A DNA stretch of 57,736 nt. Origin: an uncultured Ruminococcus sp. GTDB taxonomy: Bacteria > Bacillota > Clostridia > Oscillospirales > Acutalibacteraceae. Position 1 is the stretch's first letter. The number at the start of each line of letters is the position of its first letter. The stretch is from NCBI GenBank assembly GCA_902792115.1, contig CADAYJ010000004.1, positions 1 through 57,736 on the forward strand, read 5' to 3'. Shown one piece after another: positions 26,514-34,974 of the stretch. The notes under the pieces were generated by a model that was not told the DNA's origin, made no database searches, and saw only the letters and a list, made by a program, of their open reading frames with translations. The position numbers were made by a program, and so were the translations under genes.

Positions 26514-28370
26514 ATGTGCGGCATCTGCGGATTTACGGGTAATATTCCCGACAACGAAAAAATTGTTCACCGAATGGCTGAGGTCATTACGCATCGCGGC
26601 CCGGACAGCGAGGGTTATTTCATCGACAAAAACGGCGAAATATCTATGGGCTTCCGCAGACTGAGCATTATTGACCTCGACGGCGGTACACAGCCGATCT
26701 ACAACGCCGACAAGACGAAGGTGCTCACCTTCAACGGCGAGATCTACAATTACAAGCAGCTTCGCGAGGAGCTGATCTCTCTCGGACACTCCTTCTACAC
26801 GAAGACGGACAGCGAGGTCATTCTCCAGGGGTACGAGGAGTGGGGCGAGAAGGTTCTCGACCGCCTGCGCGGTATGTTTGGCTTCGCGATTTACGACACG
26901 ACCGATAAGTCGCTCTTTATTGCGCGCGATTTCTTCGGCATCAAGCCGATCCATTACGCTCAGGTCGGCAGCCACTTCGTTTACGGCTCGGAGATCAAGA
27001 GTATTCTGGAATTCCCGGAGTATGAGCGAAAATTCAACGCGCGCACGCTCGACAATTACCTCTCGTTCCAGTATGCGCTTCCGCCGGAGACGTTTTTCGA
27101 GGGCATTTACTGCCTGCTGCCCGGTCACTATCTCCGACTTAAAGACGGCGAGCTTACGATCAAGCGCTACTGGGAGGCGACGTTCGAGCCGGACGATTCC
27201 CTCACCGAGGACGAGGCGACGGACAAGATCGAGCAGGTTTTCGAGGAGTCCGTAAACGCGCATAAGATCAGTGACGTTGAGGTCGGCTGCTTCCTTTCAA
27301 GCGGCGTTGACAGCAGCTACGTTTCCACATATTTTGCGGATCAGAAGACGTTCACCGTCGGCTTTGATTTCGGCGAGAAGTACAATGAGATCGACTGGGC
27401 GAAGGAGCTTTCCGCGAAGATCGGAGTCGATCATCACTACAAGGTAATCTCCAGCGAGGAGTTCTGGGGCAATATCCGCAAGGTGCAGTACCATATGGAT
27501 CAGCCGCTCGCCGATCCGTCGTGCATCGCGCTTTACTTCGTTGCGAAGCTCGCGAGTGAGCACGTCAAGGTAGTGCTTTCCGGTGAGGGCGCGGACGAGC
27601 TGTTCGGCGGCTACACAATTTATAACGAGGTCAACTCCCTGCGCGGCTATCAGAAGCTGCCGCTCGGGCTGCGTAAATTCCTTGCAGGCGTCGTGCGCCC
27701 GATGCCGAAATTCAAGGGCAGGAACTTTATCCTTCGCGGCGCGCAGACAGTTGAGGAGAGGTTCATCGGCAATGCGTTCATGTTCAACAAGGCAGAAAAG
27801 CAGAAGATCCTCAAGGACGGCTCTATCGCGCATGAGCCGCAGGAGTACACGAAGAAGTATTACGACCGCGTGAAGGATTACGACGGCATCACGAAGATGC
27901 AGTATCTCGACATCAACACATGGATGGTCGGCGATATCCTTCTCAAGGCAGACAGAATGAGCATGGCGAACAGCCTGGAGCTTCGCGTGCCGTTCCTCGA
28001 CAAGGAGGTCTTTAAGGTAGCGCGCACGATACCTGCGCCCCTCCGTGTCAACAAGAAGAACACGAAGTACGCGATGCGCCGCGCAGCTCTCCGTCATATG
28101 CCGGAGGATTGGGCGAAGAAGAAGAAGCTCGGCTTCCCCGTGCCGACGCGCGTCTGGCTGAAGGACGAGAAATACTACAACATCGTCAAGGAGACGTTCG
28201 AGTCCGAGACGGCGAAGAAATTTTTCAACAGCGACGAGCTTGTCAAGTTCCTCGACGATCACTTCAATGGCAAGGAGGACAACAGCCGCAAGGTCTGGAC
28301 TGTTTACATTTTCCTTGTATGGTACAATATTTACTTTGGTGAAAAGCTGCCCGATCCCGCAAAGCTCTGA
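26514..28370 (+). CDS. asnB: Glutamine-hydrolysing asparagine synthetase B
   Basis: 618 residues. Makes asparagine from aspartate, ATP and glutamine. The Met-Cys start (MCGICGFTG) exposes the Cys nucleophile of the class II glutaminase domain; RGPDSEG, FNGEIYNY and DSEVILQGYEEWG follow. The synthetase half has the pyrophosphate loop SSGVDSS at about residue 263 and LSGEGADELFGGY. ATG 26514 is eight bases after GGAG; a TTG two codons upstream would bury the Cys and is rejected. It stands alone between two terminators. An asparaginase lies in the same window at 22074-23066. Confidence 0.97.
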   Translation: MCGICGFTGNIPDNEKIVHRMAEVITHRGPDSEGYFIDKNGEISMGFRRLSIIDLDGGTQPIYNADKTKVLTFNGEIYNYKQLREELISLGHSFYTKTDSEVILQGYEEWGEKVLDRLRGMFGFAIYDTTDKSLFIARDFFGIKPIHYAQVGSHFVYGSEIKSILEFPEYERKFNARTLDNYLSFQYALPPETFFEGIYCLLPGHYLRLKDGELTIKRYWEATFEPDDSLTEDEATDKIEQVFEESVNAHKISDVEVGCFLSSGVDSSYVSTYFADQKTFTVGFDFGEKYNEIDWAKELSAKIGVDHHYKVISSEEFWGNIRKVQYHMDQPLADPSCIALYFVAKLASEHVKVVLSGEGADELFGGYTIYNEVNSLRGYQKLPLGLRKFLAGVVRPMPKFKGRNFILRGAQTVEERFIGNAFMFNKAEKQKILKDGSIAHEPQEYTKKYYDRVKDYDGITKMQYLDINTWMVGDILLKADRMSMANSLELRVPFLDKEVFKVARTIPAPLRVNKKNTKYAMRRAALRHMPEDWAKKKKLGFPVPTRVWLKDEKYYNIVKETFESETAKKFFNSDELVKFLDDHFNGKEDNSRKVWTVYIFLVWYNIYFGEKLPDPAKL

Positions 28371-28385
28371 TCGGTACAAAAAAAG

Positions 28386-28414
28386 CTCCCCGGCCGGACG
28401 TATCGGTCGGGGAG
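28386..28414. terminator. Bidirectional terminator, asnB / lipase gene
   Basis: CTCCCCGGCCG (28386-28396) pairs with CGGTCGGGGAG (28404-28414). The minus strand has a seven-T tail, the plus strand a weak one. Confidence 0.85.
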
Positions 28415-28423
28415 TTTGCTGTA

Positions 28424-29758
28424 TCAGTATCCTTTGTTTTTAAGATCGGCAACGATGTCTACGTAAGCCTCGCGGACGTCAAATTTACTGATGTTCTCTC
28501 GGAAAAGGTCGATCATATCGCCGTGGGAGATACCGCGTTTCGTTTTCGGCTCGAAGAGCATGAAGCTGTCGCCCCAGCGCATCGACTCAACATCGACAAG
28601 ACCGTCGTTCGGCGACGTGCTGAACAGCTTGACGATCAGGTACGCGAAATTGAGCGGAAAGCCGGCGGAGGTCGGCTTTTTCATGTATGAGCCGAAGCTG
28701 CGGCAGTATACGCCTTCGGGAATGGGGTGCTCATCGTTGAAACGAGCGCAGCGTGAGGCTGTGAGATCCGTGACTCCGCGTATGAAGTCGGAGCCGTTGT
28801 CTCCGAAGCGGTCAAGCGTGCGGTCGTAATTGTCGGCAATGAAGTGCAAAATCGCCTTCGGAATGCGGTTCAGGAGAACCTCTGCGTATCGGCAGCCCTT
28901 GTGCGGCGTGTTGATGGTTGTGATCGACGCGATCTGATCCGATATGCCCGGAAGATCTGCCGCACAGCGGATATCGAGACCGCCCTTTGAATGCGCGATA
29001 ACATTGACCTTGCCGCAGCCCGTGAGCTTCGTGATCTCGCTGATCTTTTCGCTCAGCTCCTTGGCGCATTCCTCAACGCTCGCGGCTGAATGCTGGTTGC
29101 CGTAGTAGATCTGCGCGCCGTTTTTGATGAGCGCAGCCGGTATCCTGCCCCAGTAGTTGAAGAAGTTGGAGTCGCGGAAGAAAATTCCGTGGACGAGAAG
29201 TATCGGGTATTTCGTCCGGCAGATCTCGTTCTCTGCGCGCGCGTTGTCAAGCTCGATGCGGCTTTCCTCAAAGTCGAATTCGCGGTATGCCGTTTTCCCG
29301 GCGCTTCTGATAACGAACAGATCGACGACCGGAATCCAAAAAACGGTGAAAAGCAGGATCCTCTGCGCGAGCGTAAGCTGGCGGCTTTTGAGCACAAGAC
29401 GAACTCCTGCGAAGACGATCAAAAGAATTATCAATCCATAGCACCAAAGCAGAAACCACAGGGACGGGAGCAGCTTGATTTTCAGAATAGTTTTCAACAG
29501 TATAAACGCCGCGATGTGGAAAACTACACAGAGACCGATCGTCTTAACGAGTATACAGCCGTTGCACAGCGGCTGTATCTCCGGGGCGGTTTTCCTGAAA
29601 AACGACGGGTGGATGCAAAGAATCAGAACAGCCGCAGCGCAGACGACGGCAAGTATTGCGAAAACGCTGCCGGATATCAGCCCGGCGCCGTGCAAGGCGG
29701 CTGCTGAAGGCAGCGCTGCTGCGGCGGCAGTGAGTGGGATAGATGGAGTGATCTTCAT
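28424..29758 (-). CDS. Membrane-anchored alpha/beta-hydrolase (lipase-like)
   Basis: 444 residues from the second of two ATGs, seven bases behind AGAAGG. Four hydrophobic helices occupy residues about 15-150. The soluble part is a lipase-type fold: ILLVHGIFFRD for the oxyanion region, NVIAHSKGGLD with the nucleophile Ser (AHSKG rather than GHSxG), and a probable Asp in NDGLVDVESM and His in RGISHGDM. The likely substrate is a membrane lipid or other ester; not determinable. Monocistronic as far as seen. Confidence 0.82.
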   Translation of the reverse strand: MKITPSIPLTAAAAALPSAAALHGAGLISGSVFAILAVVCAAAVLILCIHPSFFRKTAPEIQPLCNGCILVKTIGLCVVFHIAAFILLKTILKIKLLPSLWFLLWCYGLIILLIVFAGVRLVLKSRQLTLAQRILLFTVFWIPVVDLFVIRSAGKTAYREFDFEESRIELDNARAENEICRTKYPILLVHGIFFRDSNFFNYWGRIPAALIKNGAQIYYGNQHSAASVEECAKELSEKISEITKLTGCGKVNVIAHSKGGLDIRCAADLPGISDQIASITTINTPHKGCRYAEVLLNRIPKAILHFIADNYDRTLDRFGDNGSDFIRGVTDLTASRCARFNDEHPIPEGVYCRSFGSYMKKPTSAGFPLNFAYLIVKLFSTSPNDGLVDVESMRWGDSFMLFEPKTKRGISHGDMIDLFRENISKFDVREAYVDIVADLKNKGY

Positions 29759-29793
29759 ATTCATACCTTCTCTGTGCTTATATACTTTTATTA

Positions 29794-29823
29794 AAGCCCT
29801 GCTTACCGTGAAGCAGAGCTTTT
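29794..29823 (-). terminator. Terminator of the dehydratase/phosphatase operon
   Basis: Minus strand AAAGCTCTGCTT pairs with AAGCAGGGCTTT (one G-U) around CACGGT, then an A/T tail. Confidence 0.75.
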
Positions 29824-29837
29824 ATGTATCACATCTT

Positions 29838-30380
29838 TTATTTGAACTCAAACTCGAGCACGTCGCAGTTGCCGATGCCGTAGGCGCCGTACTCCTCGTT
29901 CGTCATGTCGTAAAAGTACGAGCGGACTACGCGGGATATGCCGTTGTGCGCGGCGAGAAGATACACCTTGTCGTCTTTTGAAAGCTCGTCCAGAAGACCG
30001 TATATGCGAGCTGCGAGGTGAAGCATCGTTTCGCCGTCTCCGTAGCTGTCAATAAAGCTGCGTTTGGCGAGCTTGAATTCCTCGCCGTTTCTCGGCGTAC
30101 CCTCGAAGCGGCCGAAGCACTGCTCCGTGAGGCGCGGCTCCACTCTGAGCGGTAAGCCCGTCTTTGCAGCGATGCGCTCCGCCGTTTCCCTTGCGCGGAT
30201 CAGCGGCGAGCAGAGTATCTCGTCTATTCCGTAGCTGCCGGCGCTGATGATCTCCCCGAGGCGATCCGCCTGCTCCTTTCCGAGCTGAGTCAGACCGATG
30301 TCGGTTGCGCCGCATATCTTGTTTTCCACGTTCCATACAGTCTGACCGTGGCGTGTGAAGTACAGCTTTTTATGTGACAT
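29838..30380 (-). CDS. Histidine phosphatase family protein
   Basis: 180 residues. TRHGQTVWNVENK at residues 9-21 holds the phosphorylated His; SPLIRARETAE gives the second Arg, and LAAHNGISR near residue 143 the second His. Members remove phosphate from sugars, cofactors or small molecules; specificity cannot be read. AGGCAGGTAG lies before the ATG. It is 14 bases after the dehydratase gene and ends its operon. Confidence 0.9.
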   Translation of the reverse strand: MSHKKLYFTRHGQTVWNVENKICGATDIGLTQLGKEQADRLGEIISAGSYGIDEILCSPLIRARETAERIAAKTGLPLRVEPRLTEQCFGRFEGTPRNGEEFKLAKRSFIDSYGDGETMLHLAARIYGLLDELSKDDKVYLLAAHNGISRVVRSYFYDMTNEEYGAYGIGNCDVLEFEFK

Positions 30381-30394
30381 AAACTACCTGCCTG

Positions 30395-31693
30395 TTACGC
30401 TGTTTTGCTTTCCCCACCCGTCTTGATGTCGTTTTCGAGGTTCTCTCTCGCGACGGCGAGCATCAGCTTGATTCGGTTTTCCTGGTTTACGCGCGGCGCG
30501 CCGGGATCGTAGTCGATCGCGACGATATTTGCCCTGCTGTCTACGGCTTTGATGCGGCGGATCATTCCCTTGCCGTTGATATGGTTCGGCAGACAGCCGA
30601 AGGGCTGCGTGCAGACGATGTTGCCGTAGCCTGCCTCTGTAAGCTCGAGCATCTCTGCCGTCAGCAGCCAGCCTTCGCCCATCTTAGAGCCGAAGCCGAT
30701 TACGCCGTCAACGAGGGACTTTGTGTGCGCGTATGAGCTTGGCGCCTGGAAGCCGTGAGCGGCAACTGCCTTGATAAGACTTGCCTCCAGCTTCGTAATG
30801 TAGTTGAAGAGCATGGTTGCGATGTTGTACTTAATCGAGCTTCCGCCGTACAGCTTGATATCCTCTATACGGTTATCGACCTTAAAGAGCATAAAGCCGA
30901 TGATGCCGGGGAGGTTGACCTCGCAGCCCTGATGCGCGAGGAACGCCTCCAGGTCGTTGTTGCCGAGAGCCGCGTATTTGACGTATATCTCGCCTACGAT
31001 GCCGACCTTGACCTTCGGGATCCTTTTTATCTTTATCTCCGAGAACGACTGAGCGATCTCGTTCATATTCTTGTCGATCTCCCCTGCGGTGAAGCCTTTG
31101 CCGGACGCAAACTGATCGGAGAGCGTGCTTATCCATTTTTCAACAAGGCGCTGCGTCTCGCCGAGAGCAAGCTCATAGGGCTGTATCTGATTTCTGAGAA
31201 GCATCAGCTCGTCGCCGTAGACCAGCCCGGCAAGAAGGCGGCGGATCATCGGGATCGTGAGCGAGAAACCGGGGTTGCTCTCCAGACCGGAGAGGTTGAG
31301 CGAAATAACGGGAACGCGCTCAAAGCCTGCCTTGACGAGTGCCTTCCTGAGAAGGTGGATATAGTTAGAGGCGCGGCAGCCGCCGCCGGACTGAGTTATC
31401 ATCAGAGCGACCTTGTTCGTGTCGTACTTTCCGCTCTGAAGCGCCTGGATAAGCTGACCGATAACGAGCAGCGCCGGGTAGCAGGTGTCGTTGTGGACGT
31501 ATTTAAGTCCTACCTGAGCGATCTCAGGGCCTTTTGTGTCGAGAAGAACTGTCTTGTAGCCGTAGTGAGTGAATACGTTCTGAAGAATATGGAAGTGAAT
31601 GGGAGCCATCATCGGCAGGAGTATCGTGTACTCGTCCTTCATTTCCTTTGTGAATAACAAACGACCGTTTTTGTCGTATTGCAGCTTTGCCAA
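30395..31693 (-). CDS. 2-hydroxyacyl-CoA dehydratase-like protein
   Basis: 432 residues from a TTG codon nine bases after AAAGGAG. The 2-hydroxyacyl-CoA dehydratase family dehydrates hydroxyacyl-CoA using an electron delivered by an ATP-driven activator. Visible: THYGYKTVLLDTKGPEIAQ, NDTCYPALLVIGQ with a conserved Cys, SGGGCRASNYI, and CTQPFGCLPNHI with candidate cluster Cys. In many Clostridia this part is the C-terminal third of one protein of about 1400 residues; here it is a separate gene 64 bases after the activase. Physiological substrate unknown. Confidence 0.85.
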   Translation of the reverse strand: MAKLQYDKNGRLLFTKEMKDEYTILLPMMAPIHFHILQNVFTHYGYKTVLLDTKGPEIAQVGLKYVHNDTCYPALLVIGQLIQALQSGKYDTNKVALMITQSGGGCRASNYIHLLRKALVKAGFERVPVISLNLSGLESNPGFSLTIPMIRRLLAGLVYGDELMLLRNQIQPYELALGETQRLVEKWISTLSDQFASGKGFTAGEIDKNMNEIAQSFSEIKIKRIPKVKVGIVGEIYVKYAALGNNDLEAFLAHQGCEVNLPGIIGFMLFKVDNRIEDIKLYGGSSIKYNIATMLFNYITKLEASLIKAVAAHGFQAPSSYAHTKSLVDGVIGFGSKMGEGWLLTAEMLELTEAGYGNIVCTQPFGCLPNHINGKGMIRRIKAVDSRANIVAIDYDPGAPRVNQENRIKLMLAVARENLENDIKTGGESKTA

Positions 31694-31757
31694 AGCGTTT
31701 CTCTCCTTTCGCGGAGTCGTGATTGTGTATTATATATTTATATGCGACGGCGGGGGA

Positions 31758-34655
31758 TCATTCGCCGAGAGCCGCAAGGAGGGAACGTATCCTGATCTTT
31801 ACGGCGCCGAGGTTTGTGATCTCGTCTATCTTGATCTGAGTATAGATCTTGCCCTCGCGCTCAAGGATATCGCGCACCTCGTCGGTTGTAATAGCGTCAA
31901 CGCCGCAGCCGAACGAAACGAGCTGCACGAGGTTCATGTTCTTCTTATCCGCGATATAGCGCGCGGCAGCGTACAGTCTTGCGTGGTAAGTCCACTGGTT
32001 GAGGACAGTCGTCGGGAATTTCTCGACGTGGCTGCTGATTGAGTCCTCGGAGACTACGGCGACGCCGAAGCCTGTTATCATTCTGTCGATGCCGTGGTTG
32101 ATCTCGGGATCGACATGGTACGGTCTGCCGGAGAGAACGAAGATCGGACAGCCCTCCTCCTCGGCCTTCGCGATAATCTCAGCGCCCTTTTTGCGTATGC
32201 GCTCGAGATGCGCTTCGTACTCCTTGTATGCGGCGTCGGAAGCCTGTTTTACCTCCCTTGAGGTGATATCGGGGAAATACTTCCGGAGGATCTCAGTAAA
32301 CTTCTTCGGGAAATCCTTCCTGCGGTGGATACCGACGTAATCCTTGATAAGTGTGATCTTCTGGACGGAGCTCATATTAGCGCCGATAACCTCGGGGTAA
32401 TACGCGACGACAGGGCAGTTGTAGTGATTCTCGGAGATACCCTCGTCAAAGTTGTACGACATACAGGGGTAGAAGATCGTTTCGATGCCAGCGTCGATGA
32501 GCTTCTGAACGTGGCCGTGAACGAGCTTTGCAGGGAAGCAGATCGTATCGGAGGGGATCGTCTTGTTGCCCTTGGCGTACACCTTCTTGTCGGAGATGCC
32601 GGAGGTGACGACCTCGAAGCCGAGATGCGTAAAGAGCGTATACCAGAACGGCAGCATCTCATACATATTAAGTCCCATCGGAAGTCCGAGCCTGCCGCGC
32701 TCGCCCTCCTTCGGCATATAGCCGCGCAAAAGCTGCAGCTTGTATTCGTAAATATTTTTATCGGTCGCGGGAGCCTTCTTTGTGATCGGGCGCTCGCAGC
32801 GGTTGCCGGCGATAAAGCGGCGGCCGTCGGCGAACGTATTGATCGTAAGGCGGCAGTTGTTCTGGCACATACCGCAGTTCGCGACCTTGATCTCGTGCTT
32901 GAAATCGGAGAGCGCCTTGAGATCGAGTATCGAACTCTTCTTGTCGGAGCCTCTGCTCATAGCGTAAAGCGCGGCGCCGTAAGCGCCCATGAGTCCCGAG
33001 ATAACGGGGCGGACGACGTCCGTTCCCATTTCCATCTCAAATGCGCGGAGAACGGCGTTGTTGAGGAACGTACCGCCCTGGACGACTATCCTTCTGCCGA
33101 GCTGGTCGGGACTGGAAGTTCTTATTACCTTGTACAGCGCGTTTTTGACGACGCTGAGCGAAAGACCTGCGGAGATATCCTCGATCGTCGCGCCGTCCTT
33201 CTGAGCCTGCTTGACGGAGCTGTTCATGAAGACGGTGCAGCGCGAGCCGAGGTCTACGGGGTGCTTCGCGAAAAGACCTTTATTTGCGAAGTCCTCGATC
33301 GAGTAGCCGAGGGCGTTTGCAAAGGTCTGGAGGAACGAGCCGCAGCCCGAGGAACACGCCTCGTTGAGAAAGATGTTGTCGATCGCGCCGTTGTGTATCT
33401 TGAAGCACTTGATATCCTGTCCGCCGATGTCGATGATGAACTCAACGTCGGGCATAAAGTCCTTTGCGGCGGTGAAGTGAGCGACCGTCTCGACGATGCC
33501 GTAGTCGATGCAGAACGCATTCTTGACGATCTCCTCGCCGTAGCCTGTGACGGCGCTGCCGGCGATGTCGATCTTCGGGCACTTTTTGTATACCTCCTCA
33601 AGGAAGCTCTTGATGATCGGAACGGGGTTGCCGCTGTTGGAGAGGTATTTGCTGAAAAGAAGCTCCTTGTTCTCGCTGATAACGACGCCCTTTACGGTCG
33701 TTGATCCGGCGTCGATACCGATGAACGCCTTGCCCTTGTAGCCCGAAATATCCTTGCCCTTGATGTTCGCTCTGCTGTGGCGTGAGACGAAATCATTGTA
33801 TTCCTTTTTATCCTTGAACAGCGGCTGATTGAAAGCGAAGTTGCCGCTGCCTGTGTATTTCGTTACCTTGTTAATAACGCCCGTAAAGTCGATCGTATTG
33901 TCGGCGCAGAGAGCGGCGCCCATAGCGACGAAGTAGAGCGAATTTTCGGGGCAGGTGCCCTTTGTACCGAGCACCTTGTCAAACTGTCTGCGAAGCTCCG
34001 CCATAAACGTAAGAGGACCGCCGAGGTACACGACGCTGCCCTCAATCTCGCGTCCCTGAGCGAGGCCTGAGACCGTCTGGTTTACGACGGCTGCAAAGAT
34101 GCTCTCCGCGATGTCGCTCTTGCGCGCACCCTGGTTGAGCAGGGGCTGGATATCGGTCTTTGCAAAAACGCCGCAGCGCGACGCGATCGTATACGTTTTT
34201 TCATACTGCTGAGCGAGCGCGTTGAATTCCTCGATATCAACGCCGAGCAGAGTTGCCATCTGGTCGATGAACGCGCCCGTACCGCCGGCGCAGGTGCCGT
34301 TCATTCTTACCTCCATGCCGCCGGAGAGGAAGAGGATCTTCGCGTCCTCTCCGCCAAGCTCGATAACGACGTCCGTTCCGGGGATAAAGGTGTTTACGGC
34401 GACTCTCGTCGCGTATACCTCCTGGACGAAGTCGAGGTCGCAGCTTTCCGCAACGCCCATTCCGGCGGAACCGGAGAGAGCGACGCACGCCTTGTCTGCG
34501 CCCTTTACGTTGAGGCGGACCTTGGAGAGGATCTCCCCGATCTTCTGAGTGATCTGCGAATAATGACGCTCGTAGCTTGAGTAGATTATCTTATTGCCGT
34601 CGTCGAGAACGACGCATTTTATCGTTGTTGAACCTATGTCAAGACCTATTCTCAT
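31758..34655 (-). CDS. Double BcrAD/BadFG-type activase with DUF2229 (acyl-CoA dehydratase activator)
   Basis: 965 residues. Two tandem ASKHA ATPase modules: GLDIGSTTIKCVVLD, ELGGEDAKILFL and CAGGTGAFIDQ in the first, then GIDAGSTTVKGVVI, DIGGQDIKCFKI and ACSSGCGSFLQT in the second. The Cys in the glycine-rich motifs bind a [4Fe-4S] cluster between subunits in known activases. The C-terminal 360 residues are DUF2229-like, with CGMCQNNCRL and GNRCERP. It should use ATP to push an electron onto the partner at 30395. ATG follows GGGAG; the frame extends 13 codons upstream without support. Confidence 0.9.
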   Translation of the reverse strand: MRIGLDIGSTTIKCVVLDDGNKIIYSSYERHYSQITQKIGEILSKVRLNVKGADKACVALSGSAGMGVAESCDLDFVQEVYATRVAVNTFIPGTDVVIELGGEDAKILFLSGGMEVRMNGTCAGGTGAFIDQMATLLGVDIEEFNALAQQYEKTYTIASRCGVFAKTDIQPLLNQGARKSDIAESIFAAVVNQTVSGLAQGREIEGSVVYLGGPLTFMAELRRQFDKVLGTKGTCPENSLYFVAMGAALCADNTIDFTGVINKVTKYTGSGNFAFNQPLFKDKKEYNDFVSRHSRANIKGKDISGYKGKAFIGIDAGSTTVKGVVISENKELLFSKYLSNSGNPVPIIKSFLEEVYKKCPKIDIAGSAVTGYGEEIVKNAFCIDYGIVETVAHFTAAKDFMPDVEFIIDIGGQDIKCFKIHNGAIDNIFLNEACSSGCGSFLQTFANALGYSIEDFANKGLFAKHPVDLGSRCTVFMNSSVKQAQKDGATIEDISAGLSLSVVKNALYKVIRTSSPDQLGRRIVVQGGTFLNNAVLRAFEMEMGTDVVRPVISGLMGAYGAALYAMSRGSDKKSSILDLKALSDFKHEIKVANCGMCQNNCRLTINTFADGRRFIAGNRCERPITKKAPATDKNIYEYKLQLLRGYMPKEGERGRLGLPMGLNMYEMLPFWYTLFTHLGFEVVTSGISDKKVYAKGNKTIPSDTICFPAKLVHGHVQKLIDAGIETIFYPCMSYNFDEGISENHYNCPVVAYYPEVIGANMSSVQKITLIKDYVGIHRRKDFPKKFTEILRKYFPDITSREVKQASDAAYKEYEAHLERIRKKGAEIIAKAEEEGCPIFVLSGRPYHVDPEINHGIDRMITGFGVAVVSEDSISSHVEKFPTTVLNQWTYHARLYAAARYIADKKNMNLVQLVSFGCGVDAITTDEVRDILEREGKIYTQIKIDEITNLGAVKIRIRSLLAALGE

Positions 34656-34734
34656 TTCTTTTCTCCCAAAGTTCGTTAAGGGTAATGTCTTCATCTGCCG
34701 TAATTCTGACCGACAGTTCTTTTATTCCTTATGT

Positions 34735-34762
34735 ATTATACTAACATAAACCGATTTTTTAA
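34735..34762 (-). promoter_or_regulatory. Probable promoter of the activase operon
   Basis: Minus strand TATAAT (34735-34740) with a weak TTAAAA (34757-34762) at 16 bases. Confidence 0.4.
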
Positions 34763-34928
34763 TTCTTATAAAGAAAAATAATAATTACCTTGTCAAATTC
34801 TGTCACTTTAATAAAGAAACGGAGAATTTGCCGGACAATTATAGATGTAATGACTCCGGCAGCTTGTCTGTCGCGGCTGGTGCGCTGCGGCTCATCGCGG
34901 CTTTGCACACGGATTTTGCAGCTTGCAG
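34763..34928. other. Intergenic stretch with one hairpin, no gene seen
   Basis: Between the activase promoter and the ABC operon terminator. TGCCGGA (34829-34835) pairs with TCCGGCA (34855-34861). No open frame with a ribosome site and no promoter I trust. Confidence 0.5.
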
Positions 34929-34966
34929 CAAAAAACCGCCTCACGCCGGAGAAGGCGCCGAGGCGG
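34929..34966 (-). terminator. Terminator of the ABC exporter operon
   Basis: Minus strand CCGCCTC/GAGGCGG with inner CGCC/GGCG, followed by six T. Confidence 0.9.
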
Positions 34967-34974
34967 GGGAGATA

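Noticed and set aside
31694..31757. Frameshift explanation for the split activase/dehydratase
   Set aside because: A 64-base spacer with a good ribosome site and normal protein ends indicates two real genes.
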